Below are positions 1 through 5,465 of a DNA stretch of 11,141 bases, one piece after another; position 1 is the stretch's first letter, and every line of letters begins with the position of its first letter. Below the pieces are notes generated by a model. That model saw nothing but the letters and a program-made list of their open reading frames with translations. It searched no databases and was not told where the DNA came from. The translations under genes and the position numbers were made by a program. The stretch is from Nitrospiraceae bacterium (GTDB taxonomy: Bacteria; Nitrospirota; Thermodesulfovibrionia; UBA6902): positions 111,189 through 122,329 of the forward strand of contig CP070644.1 in the NCBI GenBank assembly GCA_020354155.1, in the 5' to 3' direction.

Positions 1-173
1 ACGACAATATCATCACGGTACTTGCCAATTACCTTCATAAATGCAGCGGGGTTGGACTTGATGTTTTTTTGCTTGATTATCCGTGCCTCCTGATCAATAA
101 TACAGACGTATAAACTTTTGGCGTGGATATCGACTCCACAGTAATACTTGTGGAGCTTGCTGTAGAATCTCAT
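1..173 (-). CDS. IS110-family transposase, N-terminal part (cut by window edge)
   Basis: Reading on the minus strand from the ATG at 173-171, this encodes about 57 residues beginning MRFYSKLHKYYCGVDIHAKS. The segment YYCGVDIHAKSLYVCIID is the first acidic motif of the RuvC-like DEDD domain of IS110-family DNA recombinases. It aligns without gaps to the N-terminus of the complete transposase at 4155-5222, but only a little over half of the residues match, so the two are different isoforms and not a recent duplication. A good ribosome site (AAAGGAGG) lies just upstream of the ATG. The rest of the gene lies beyond base 1, so it cannot be judged whether the element is intact. Confidence 0.93.
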   Translation of the reverse strand, partial: MRFYSKLHKYYCGVDIHAKSLYVCIIDQEARIIKQKNIKSNPAAFMKVIGKYRDDIV

Positions 174-254
174 AACGACCTCCTTTACAATAGATTTTGG
201 TGATCTAACATGATACTGCTTTGCAGTATCATGAGGAGGTCTTTATTAGTATCA
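174..254 (-). mobile_element. Left non-coding end of the first IS110-family element
   Basis: These 81 bp upstream of the transposase ATG match 5223-5302 beside the second element almost base for base. The match stops abruptly after ATTAGTATCA (245-254 here, 5293-5302 there), after which the flanks differ. I therefore place the outer boundary of the element at about 254. The segment holds the transposase ribosome site and a perfect palindrome. The non-coding end is better conserved between the two copies than the coding DNA, which suggests it is recognised by the recombinase or its RNA. Confidence 0.75.
209..233. repeat. Perfect 11-bp inverted repeat in IS110 left end
   Basis: CATGATACTGC (209-219) and GCAGTATCATG (223-233) are perfect reverse complements around a TTT loop. 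The identical 25 bp recurs at 5257-5281 in the same position before the second transposase. It lies just upstream of the transposase ribosome site, so it could be a recombinase or RNA recognition site, or a hairpin limiting transposase expression. Confidence 0.9.
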
Positions 255-282
255 TGATGAAAGCGTTGTTTTTCCTCTCCCA

Positions 283-316
283 TCAAATCTGACGATAATC
301 ACATTGTATCGTTACC
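283..316 (+). repeat. Collapsed copy of the dispersed intergenic repeat
   Basis: CTGACGATAA (289-298) is followed after a short gap by TATCGTT (307-313). ACGATA (292-297) and TATCGT (307-312) form a 6-bp inverted repeat with a 9-nt loop. These look like the left and right boxes of the repeat family brought together with the middle missing. The preceding TCAAATCTGA also resembles the left flank of the copies at 1201 and 5896. Confidence 0.5.
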
Positions 317-333
317 CTGCTAACCACAAACAG

Positions 334-495
334 TTCTGCAGATAAATAATATCAACCATCATGTCTGTCCTGTTCCTCAGCTGACAATATAAGAGAGAAA
401 TCATCAGGCTGAGCGGATTTGGCTGGTTTTTCCTCAAAGTTATTTGCTTATCCGCATTATCGTTGAAGTGGGATCGCTCTAAATCTTGCAGATTT
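334..495 (+). repeat. Dispersed intergenic repeat, copy A
   Basis: First of five long copies. It shows the left flank GATAAATAATATCAA (341-355), the left box CTGACAATA (381-389), GAGAAATC with a later GATTT (possible hairpin arms), the right box CATTATCGTTGAAG (455-468), and the terminal palindrome AAATCT-TGC-AGATTT (481-495). It is the least conserved copy in the central GGCTGATTTCC region. It lies between the first IS element and the cache-protein gene, ending about 110 bp before that gene's start. Confidence 0.65.
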
Positions 496-521
496 GGGAG
501 TTATCCATCGAGTTAAGTCAA

Positions 522-539
522 TAGAGATTCTAGAGATTG
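522..539 (+). repeat. Two tandem 9-bp units
   Basis: TAGAGATTC (522-530) is followed directly by TAGAGATTG (531-539). It lies upstream of the cache-protein gene. It may be chance or a small binding site. Confidence 0.4.
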
Positions 540-596
540 TGTGGTAACTTTCAAGAAATAATCAAGGTTATCCGATAAATATTCTAAAACATTTAT

Positions 597-602
597 AGGA
601 GG
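597..602 (+). promoter_or_regulatory. Ribosome binding site deciding the cache-protein start
   Basis: AGGAGG at 597-602 directly abuts an ATG at 603, which is too close, but sits 6 nt before the in-frame ATG at 609. The second ATG is therefore preferred. Confidence 0.8.
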
Positions 603-608
603 ATGATC

Positions 609-1163
609 ATGGTCATTTTGTCATTAAGAATGCTTATGATTTTATCAACAACCTTGATAGTATTGACAACAATAGCAAATGGAGGAACTTACCGAGAAGT
701 GGACGACCAAGAAGTTAAGAATTTAGTTCAAGAAGGCATTGATCTCATTCAGGATAAAGGTGATCTGGCATTTTCAATCATCAGTAAAAGAAACGGCAGA
801 TTTAACAGGGATAATCTTCTGCTGTACGTTTATGATGATGAAGTTACATTATGTGCACATCCTACTGTGAAAAGTCGTATTGGGAGCAACTTAAAAGGCA
901 CTAAAGATGTTGAAGGGAATATGTTCAGGGATGAAATCGTGGAAAAGGGACTAAGAGGAGGCGGGTGGTCAACATATGTATATAAAGACCACGTTGGACA
1001 TGGATTGCACTTCAAACGGGTGTATTCAGACTCTTTGGATCATAACGGAAAAAAATATATAGTGGCAGCTGAAACATTGGTTCATGAAAAAACAGATATC
1101 TTTTTAAGTGAGCAAGAAAAGCACAGTGACAAAGATATCAGTGACGATAAGCATCATCATTAA
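609..1163 (+). CDS. Secreted single-cache-domain protein
   Basis: A 184-residue protein counted from the ATG at 609. Residues 1-25 form a signal peptide with a long hydrophobic core ending near TIANG, so the mature protein should be periplasmic. From about residue 30 to 158 it resembles a stand-alone single cache (sCache) domain: a long N-terminal helix, then YVYDDEVTLCAHPTVKSRIG (residues 73-92), a Gly-rich GGGWSTYVYKD strand (118-128) and a closing KKYIVAAE strand. Cache domains bind small ligands such as organic acids, usually as receptor sensors, but here no transmembrane signalling module follows. It is thus a free periplasmic binding or sensing protein whose ligand and partner are unknown. 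The tail is very charged and ends in KHHH, a possible metal-binding end. It stands alone between repeat copies A and B. Confidence 0.78.
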   Translation: MVILSLRMLMILSTTLIVLTTIANGGTYREVDDQEVKNLVQEGIDLIQDKGDLAFSIISKRNGRFNRDNLLLYVYDDEVTLCAHPTVKSRIGSNLKGTKDVEGNMFRDEIVEKGLRGGGWSTYVYKDHVGHGLHFKRVYSDSLDHNGKKYIVAAETLVHEKTDIFLSEQEKHSDKDISDDKHHH

Positions 1164-1528
1164 GGGCTTATACTTTCTCAGTATTGATCATTATTGAAGC
1201 AAATCTGAAGATAAATCATATCAAGCTGCAGTTCCGCCCTGACCCCGCATCTGACGATAAACCATAGAAATCTTGATTTTGATTGAAAGTTGGCTGATTT
1301 CAGCTAAAATCTTACTGATACATCCGCAATATCGTTGAAGTGGGGTCAGTCTGGATTCTGCATATGATCCAATTTAATCAGTAAAGTTCAGAACTTATGA
1401 ATTCTTCAAATTGGTTAACGTTATTATACAGTTGTTGCCAATAGAGTAAATGGAGACCATTTTCATATATTCTTCAACTTTTCGTAGCATCATAAATTTG
1501 TGAGATAATTTACAGTACGGAGGCAACT
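1164..1528. other. Intergenic gap with repeat copy B
   Basis: No gene is supported here. About 37 bp after the cache-protein stop begins repeat copy B (1201-1370). The remaining 158 bp before the cytochrome are AT-rich and presumably hold its promoter. No convincing -35/-10 pair could be fixed. No terminator-like hairpin with a T-run follows the cache gene. Confidence 0.6.
1201..1370 (+). repeat. Dispersed intergenic repeat, copy B
   Basis: It contains GATAAATCATATCAAGCTGCAG (1210-1231), shared nearly base for base with copy C up to AAGCTG. It also has the left box CTGACGATAA (1251-1260), GAAATC (1267-1272) with GATTTC as hairpin arms, the core GGCTGATTTCAGCTAAAAT (1292-1310), and the right box ATATCGTTGAAGTGGGG (1329-1345). 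The end ATTCTGCATATG matches the ATTCTGCAGAT end of copy D. Confidence 0.75.
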
Positions 1529-2413
1529 ATGATTAAGATTACAATTTCAATTATGATGGTGCTTTTAATGGGCAACTTGACCTGGGGGCAGGAACCTATA
1601 GAACACCCCCCTGAGCAATATGATCGCAAGGATTTTACTGAAGACGCTCGCATTAGCAGGGGTGGACAGCTTTACGACAACTGGTGGAAAACTAAGCTCC
1701 ATATTGACAAGCCTTCAGAGGACCATCCCCTCTGGAAACTTCAGAGTACGAATAAGAGAAGCGGGTATTCAACATGGCGGTGCAAGGAGTGTCATGGTTG
1801 GGACTACCGTGGCAAAAACGGTGCTTACAGCAAAGGCTCTCATTTTACCGGTTTTGAAGGAGTGTATGAGGCTTCACAAAAAATGTCCATTAGAGAGCTT
1901 GAAGGCACACTTAAAGGTTCAACAAACAACGATCATGACTTCAGATCATACATAAGCGAAGAAGATATATCAGACCTTGCCCTGTTTTTAAAAAAAGGTA
2001 CGGCTGATTTGACGGTGATGCTGAACTCGGAAGGCGTTTATGAAGAAGGGCTGATTTTTTATAGAACTAACTGCATGACAGAATGTCACGGACCCGATGG
2101 CACATCTCTGAATTTTGGCAATGAAGAAAAGCCTCAGTTTATAGGAACGATAGCCAACAAGAATCCCTGGGAGTTTATACACAAAGCATGGGCGGGCCAA
2201 CCCGGAAGTAGGATGTCATCAGGCATAATAAATAAATGGACAGACAACGATATGAGGAACCTGTTGAAATACTCGCAGAGTCTCCCCGATAAAGTTCCCG
2301 AGATGGGGTGGTTGGATCGAACAAAAGAATTTTTTGGTATGGGCAAAAAAAAGGCAAGTTACAATCCGAATGAATATAGAGGATTTGGACCTAAATTTGC
2401 TGAGTACAATTAG
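1529..2413 (+). CDS. Secreted di-haem c-type cytochrome
   Basis: A 294-residue protein preceded by GGAGG 7 nt before the ATG. Residues 1-20 (ending LTWG-Q) are a signal peptide, so export and periplasmic haem attachment are expected. Two cytochrome c domains are seen. The first has C85-K-E-C88-H89 (CXXCH) in a WRCKECHGWDY context. The second has C182-M-T-E-C186-H187, which is CX3CH and not the usual CX2CH. M229 in a GSRMSSG loop is the likely sixth ligand of haem 2; M119 or H136 may serve haem 1. Both domains carry the family helix patterns (EEDISDLALFLKKG; TDNDMRNLLKYSQSLP). The role is electron transfer, but the partner is unknown because no oxidase or reductase lies nearby. The tail after residue 260 is short, basic and of unknown use. 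It is a single gene between repeat copies B and C. Confidence 0.9.
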   Translation: MIKITISIMMVLLMGNLTWGQEPIEHPPEQYDRKDFTEDARISRGGQLYDNWWKTKLHIDKPSEDHPLWKLQSTNKRSGYSTWRCKECHGWDYRGKNGAYSKGSHFTGFEGVYEASQKMSIRELEGTLKGSTNNDHDFRSYISEEDISDLALFLKKGTADLTVMLNSEGVYEEGLIFYRTNCMTECHGPDGTSLNFGNEEKPQFIGTIANKNPWEFIHKAWAGQPGSRMSSGIINKWTDNDMRNLLKYSQSLPDKVPEMGWLDRTKEFFGMGKKKASYNPNEYRGFGPKFAEYN

Positions 2414-2461
2414 TAGATTTTATTCATAATTCATACCAATCGCTAAGAGATTCATTCGTCA

Positions 2462-2614
2462 GCGTAACTGATAAATCATATCAAGCTGTAATCCTCCCCT
2501 CTACACCCTCTGACAATATACGTGAGAAATCGTGATATGGGCTGATTTCCACTAATATCCTGAAGAGTTATTCGCATTATCAATGAAACAGGACTGGTCT
2601 GTAGTCTGAAGATA
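2462..2614 (+). repeat. Dispersed intergenic repeat, copy C
   Basis: It contains GATAAATCATATCAAGCTG (2470-2488), shared with copy B, and the left box CTGACAATATA (2510-2520). It also has GAAATCGTGATATGGGCTGATTTCC (2526-2550), which copy D shares almost exactly and in which GAAATC and GATTTC are hairpin arms. The right box is CATTATCAATGAA (2575-2587). The end TCTGAAGAT corresponds to TCTGCAGAT in D. Confidence 0.75.
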
Positions 2615-2676
2615 TTATTCGTTAATGTCAAAATTTATCTTGCCCAATATACTCCATATTAGATATTATGTCTGCA

Positions 2677-2724
2677 GTATTATTGCTAATACAAGCAGTC
2701 ATTAATAATGAATAAAATGACTGC
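2677..2724 (+). promoter_or_regulatory. Two adjacent hairpins upstream of hisF
   Basis: GTATTA (2677-2682) and TAATAC (2687-2692) form a perfect 6-bp stem with a TTGC loop. Immediately after, GCAGTCATT (2695-2703) and AATGACTGC (2716-2724) form a perfect 9-bp stem with a 12-nt loop. TGCAGT (2673-2678) is also complementary to ACTGCA (2720-2725), so an alternative pairing that excludes both hairpins is possible. No T-run follows, so it is not a plain terminator. It could be a leader RNA switch or a protein operator. Function is inferred only from symmetry and position 77 bp before the ATG. Confidence 0.45.
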
Positions 2725-2800
2725 AACTTTATATCTGTTATAAGTACACAAGATAATGGAATAGGTGGTTCAGGATAAGTAATAAGGGAGGAGATATATA

Positions 2801-3562
2801 ATGGACAAACCAATTCGAATCATGCCATGCCTGGACATGCAGAACGGGCGCGTTGTTAAGGGTGTTCACTTCATAGACATTCGAGACGCTGGTGATCCGG
2901 TTGAATGCGCTCGAGCGTATTGTGATAATGGTGCGGATGAACTAGCGTTGCTGGATATTACAGCCACAGTGGAAGGAAGGGGTACTCTGCTTGACGTCGT
3001 CAAACGTGTTGCAGAGGTCACGACAGTTCCATTTACTGTTGGCGGTGGGATTTCTGATGTAAAATCGGCTGAACAGGTGCTTAATGCTGGCGCTAACAAG
3101 GTGTCCACGAGCAGTGCAGCCTTTCGGAAGCCTGATCTGATCGAAGAAATAGTCAAAGCCTTCGGCACAGAGAAGGTGACGGTGGCTATCGATGTGGATC
3201 AGAATAAGGCTATGCCATCAGGCTATGAAGTCTATATCGACGGGGGACGGACAGCGACCGGTGCGGACGCGATCGAATGGGCAAGGCGTGTTGACGGATA
3301 CGGTATTCCGGTTATTCTACCTACCAGCAAAGCAGGCGACGGTGCGCAGACTGGTTATGATCTCCCTGTGATCAGGGCCATGAAGGAAGCTGTCTCTGCT
3401 GACGTGGTGGCCTCCGGTGGCGCAGGAAAATTGGAGCATTTCTATCAGGCTGTACAAGCGGTCGATACAGTCTTGCATGAATCTTCCGTGTTCAATTTTG
3501 GCCTTATTGGAATTGGTGAGTTGAAGGACTACCTCCAGGCTCAAAGTGTAACTATTCTCTGA
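2801..3562 (+). CDS. hisF: Imidazole glycerol phosphate synthase cyclase subunit HisF
   Basis: A 253-residue (beta/alpha)8 barrel of normal HisF length, with a strong ribosome site (GGGAGGAG). HisF takes ammonia from the glutaminase HisH and converts PRFAR to imidazole glycerol phosphate and AICAR in histidine biosynthesis in the cytoplasm. Visible are PCLDMQNGRVVKG with D12 (the catalytic Asp 11 of Thermotoga HisF), DELALLDITA, VGGGI (80-84, phosphate site), VAIDVD with D131 (second catalytic Asp) and ASGGAGKLEHFY (second phosphate site). Unusual is the loop PTSKAGDGAQTGYD (174-187), where most HisF proteins read TSMDRDGTKxGYD; D180 is kept but the preceding Met-Asp-Arg is Lys-Ala-Gly. The region near 222-234 is also divergent. 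No hisH, hisA or hisI lies nearby, so it is either a scattered his gene or a specialised HisF-like amidation enzyme. Its third codon positions look more GC-rich than those of neighbouring genes. Confidence 0.93.
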   Translation: MDKPIRIMPCLDMQNGRVVKGVHFIDIRDAGDPVECARAYCDNGADELALLDITATVEGRGTLLDVVKRVAEVTTVPFTVGGGISDVKSAEQVLNAGANKVSTSSAAFRKPDLIEEIVKAFGTEKVTVAIDVDQNKAMPSGYEVYIDGGRTATGADAIEWARRVDGYGIPVILPTSKAGDGAQTGYDLPVIRAMKEAVSADVVASGGAGKLEHFYQAVQAVDTVLHESSVFNFGLIGIGELKDYLQAQSVTIL

Positions 3563-3724
3563 AGCTTGCCATTGGGTGGGGTCGTGTCTGCTCATTTTAT
3601 GGGTGACACTACTACATTAAATTGATTGCGTATGAACTCGAATATTTTATAAAGCAAAAAAAAAACAAGGTTATCACTTATAAGGCCTCCGGTTGTCAAG
3701 GGCAATAAATAGCCGTTAACAGTC

Positions 3725-3744
3725 ATTCCCGCGAAAGCGGGAAT
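3725..3744. repeat. REP/dRS3-like palindrome, possible terminator
   Basis: ATTCCCGC (3725-3732) and GCGGGAAT (3737-3744) form an 8-bp stem closed by a GAAA tetraloop. The pattern ATTCCC-N8-GGGAAT equals that of the Neisseria dRS3 repeat and is common as a REP-like element in many proteobacteria. On the plus strand a T-run (3751-3755) follows 6 nt later, so it could act as a terminator about 160 bp after hisF. Members of the IS110 family are known to insert at REP-like palindromes, so its position beside the IS may matter. Confidence 0.7.
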
Positions 3745-3806
3745 CCAGTCTTTTTAAATAAACGATACAAAAACATCCTCTGGCTTCGTTTCAAATTAAC
3801 TGGTGA

Positions 3807-3999
3807 CAGAACATGTCTGCACCAAACACTTATAGAGGCTCATTAGGTCCGATGTATCGGACCGACAGTCCCAATGCTCCGGGACGACCTAGAAAATAAT
3901 TCGTGCCCTTATGCCGTCCTAGTCAAAAGTATGGATGATAGATATTTCCTATCTCCAGTTAGTTTCAGGATCGGGTAAGGGGCAGAACATGTATGTACC
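3807..3999. repeat. Direct repeat pair beside the IS110 distal end
   Basis: CAGAACATGTCTGCACC (3807-3823) and CAGAACATGTATGTACC (3983-3999) match at 15 of 17 positions in the same orientation, 176 bp apart. Nearby, AAATTAACTGG (3793-3803) and CCAGTTAGTTT (3955-3965) form a 10-of-11 inverted pair. Such pairs could mark element ends or an older nested insertion. Confidence 0.5.
3845..3890. repeat. Cluster of compact hairpins
   Basis: GGTCCGAT (3846-3853) and ATCGGACC (3856-3863) are a perfect 8-bp inverted repeat. GTCCC (3868-3872) and GGGAC (3881-3885) form a second. AGGTC (3845-3849) can instead pair with GACCT (3886-3890) as an outer stem, which excludes the first hairpin. Function is unknown. 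Confidence 0.6.
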
Positions 4000-4134
4000 G
4001 CTGTATGTAGTTTTGAGACTGGGCGTCCAATCAAGCGCAAATGGATGCAGGGCTTCTGATCCATGATGCTCCATAATACGGTCAATGCCGTAGACGAATA
4101 GTTCTCAGAAGCATTCATCAGTTAGGTTCTGCCC
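3980..4134 (-). ncRNA. Candidate bridge RNA of the IS110-family element
   Basis: This non-coding segment starts 21 bp beyond the transposase stop and, read on the minus strand, folds by eye into nested stems. The outer stem is GGGCAGAAC (4134-4126) with GTTCTGCCC (3988-3980). Inside it GCTTCTGA (4112-4105) pairs with TCAGAAGC (4059-4052). Inside that TACGG (4092-4088) pairs with CCGTA (4081-4077). The second and third stems are separated by unpaired stretches of about 12 and 17 nt, facing each other like the guide loops of a bridge RNA. A weaker second hairpin (TTTGCG with CGC..CAAA) lies at about 4043-4012. IS110-family recombinases use a bridge RNA made from the element's non-coding end; in the IS1111 subgroup this is downstream of the gene, as here. 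This is an inference from structure and position. Confidence 0.5.
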
Positions 4135-4154
4135 TATAGCGCCCCAGTTAGACA

Positions 4155-5222
4155 CTAGGCTCGCCCGGTCTGTACTATTTGTTTATTGAGAAATCTCTCT
4201 GTATTGAACACCTCTTTTCTTTTCAGCATGTAATACACGGCCCTGCCGATTTTATGGGCAAGAATGGTTAATGCCTTTGCCTTGCCGTGTTTCTTTTGTA
4301 GTCTCAGCTTATAGGTATTTACATCTCTGCATTCCCTGAGCATTATTACTGCCGCCTCGGAAAACGCCCATTTCAGATGGGCATTGCCGATCTTGGCACC
4401 GCTCGTGCCGTAGCGCTTTCCTGCTGATTCCTTCGCACATTTCACCAGTCTGCTGTATGAGACAAAATCCTGCACCCGGGGAAACCTGCGGATATCATGT
4501 ATTTCATACAGAATGATAAGAGCAAGGGTCTGCCCTATTCCTGGGACTGACTGAAGTCTCACAAAGGAATCCATGTCATGTATTTTTGCCTTCTTGCAGA
4601 GATAGTATTCCAGCTTTTTGATTAAATAACTATATTGATCAATAAGAGTAATATTGACTTCTATACTCTTGCGGACACATTCATCTCTGAATTGCTCAGC
4701 TATTCCGTCCCGATTTCTTCTGTAGGCGATGACTTTTTTAAAGCGGGGTAGGTTGTACTGGTGATCGGTGTTCTGGATATGGGCAAGAAGATCTGCCCTT
4801 CTTCGTACAAAATGATTTCTCCTTCTGAGAAGGTCACGGGTTGCCCTCATCTCTGAAGGATACACATAGGCCATGGGAATCATACCACCCCTTAATAGAG
4901 CTGCTATCTTATGGGCATCGATCCTGTCATTCTTTGCCTTCCCTCCATGAATAGCTTTCATATACAACGCATGCCCAAGCACAAAGGGGATTCCTTCTTC
5001 CCTGCACAGATCAGCTACCCAGTACCAGGCAAACATGCATTCCACTGCCACTACAACGTCTTCTCGGCAGCCTTTGAGAATATTGAGAAATGCCTCAGGC
5101 GTTGCCTCGATGTTTTTGTGCTTGACGATCTCCCCCTTTTGGTCAATAATACACACATACAGATTCCGGGAGTGGAGATCTACTCCACAATAATACTTGT
5201 GCTGCTTCGTGTAGAATTTCAT
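4155..5222 (-). CDS. IS110-family (IS1111-like) transposase
   Basis: A 355-residue DNA recombinase, full length for the family. The start chosen is the ATG at 5222, which has AAAGGAGG just upstream and matches the N-terminus of the first copy; the longer reading from 5252 runs into the conserved palindrome. The N-terminal RuvC-like DEDD domain shows YYCGVDLHSRNLYVCIID, then VVAVECMFAWYW, then KNDRIDAHKIAALL. The C-terminal domain (Transposase_20 type) shows SVPGIGQTLALIILYEI and KCAKESAGKRYGTSGAKIGNAHLKWAFSEAA, with the Ser of KESAGK as the probable catalytic serine. These enzymes move the element through a circular intermediate guided by a bridge RNA and make no terminal inverted repeats or target duplications. 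No frameshift or stop is visible, so the element may be active. Confidence 0.96.
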   Translation of the reverse strand: MKFYTKQHKYYCGVDLHSRNLYVCIIDQKGEIVKHKNIEATPEAFLNILKGCREDVVVAVECMFAWYWVADLCREEGIPFVLGHALYMKAIHGGKAKNDRIDAHKIAALLRGGMIPMAYVYPSEMRATRDLLRRRNHFVRRRADLLAHIQNTDHQYNLPRFKKVIAYRRNRDGIAEQFRDECVRKSIEVNITLIDQYSYLIKKLEYYLCKKAKIHDMDSFVRLQSVPGIGQTLALIILYEIHDIRRFPRVQDFVSYSRLVKCAKESAGKRYGTSGAKIGNAHLKWAFSEAAVIMLRECRDVNTYKLRLQKKHGKAKALTILAHKIGRAVYYMLKRKEVFNTERFLNKQIVQTGRA

Positions 5223-5302
5223 ACAGGCCTCCTTTGATATAGATTTGGTCATCTAACATGATACTGCTTTGCAGTATCATGAGGAGGCCTTAATTAGTAT
5301 CA
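5223..5302 (-). mobile_element. Left non-coding end of the second IS110-family element
   Basis: 80 bp nearly identical to 174-254 beside the first copy, with homology ending at ATTAGTATCA (5293-5302). It carries the transposase ribosome site and the perfect 11-bp palindrome. The whole element therefore runs from 5302 down to an unresolved end between about 3745 and 3980. The short 5' and long 3' non-coding ends fit the IS1111 subgroup. Confidence 0.75.
5257..5281. repeat. Perfect 11-bp inverted repeat in IS110 left end (second copy)
   Basis: CATGATACTGC (5257-5267), TTT loop, GCAGTATCATG (5271-5281). All 25 bases are identical to 209-233. The boundary motif AGTATCA (5296-5302) repeats part of one arm. 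Confidence 0.9.
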
Positions 5303-5317
5303 AGCGGATGGACTTGA

Positions 5318-5398
5318 ATGCGTACCGCAGGTCACTTTTTTTGCCAGCATCAGTTTGTGCCATGCGATTGCCTTTTTATGTTATTCAGTGGTACGCAT
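5318..5398. repeat. 9-bp inverted repeat with 63-bp spacer
   Basis: ATGCGTACC (5318-5326) and GGTACGCAT (5390-5398) are perfect reverse complements. They lie just outside the IS boundary and before the zinc-ribbon gene. It could be an RNA stem, an operator pair or the ends of a small non-autonomous element. No target duplication is evident. Confidence 0.45.
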
Positions 5399-5465
5399 CA
5401 GTCATCCTTGCCGTTAGCAGGCATTTTAAAATTCTAATTGACGCTGAACCCAAACAAGTCCCCTA

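Larger units (their letters stand above)
2414..2800. other. Intergenic gap with repeat copy C and hisF leader
   Basis: No gene is supported. It holds repeat copy C (2462-2614), then about 60 bp of plain AT-rich DNA, then two adjacent hairpins (2677-2724) upstream of the hisF ribosome site GGGAGGAG. The promoter of hisF is probably within 2615-2770, but no clear boxes could be assigned. Confidence 0.6.
3563..4154. other. Gap between hisF and the IS110 transposase
   Basis: No protein gene is supported. From left: about 160 bp of plain AT-rich DNA with a run of ten A (3656-3665); the REP-like palindrome at 3725-3744; hairpins at 3845-3890; a direct repeat pair at 3807-3823 and 3983-3999; and the structured segment 3980-4134. 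The distal end of the IS element must fall here but I cannot fix it. The lowest plausible point is about 3745, just beyond the palindrome. Confidence 0.55.

Noticed and set aside
1152..1163. Engineered His tag or vector sequence at the end of the cache protein
   Set aside because: There are only three consecutive His after a natural acidic tail, and no vector sequence flanks it.
1620..1955. 111-residue frame inside the cytochrome gene
   Set aside because: It is an overlapping frame of a well supported gene. It has no ribosome site and no recognisable domain.
3909..4118. 69-residue minus-strand frame downstream of the transposase
   Set aside because: It coincides with the structured non-coding segment. 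The composition is not protein-like and the inverted repeats explain the sequence better.
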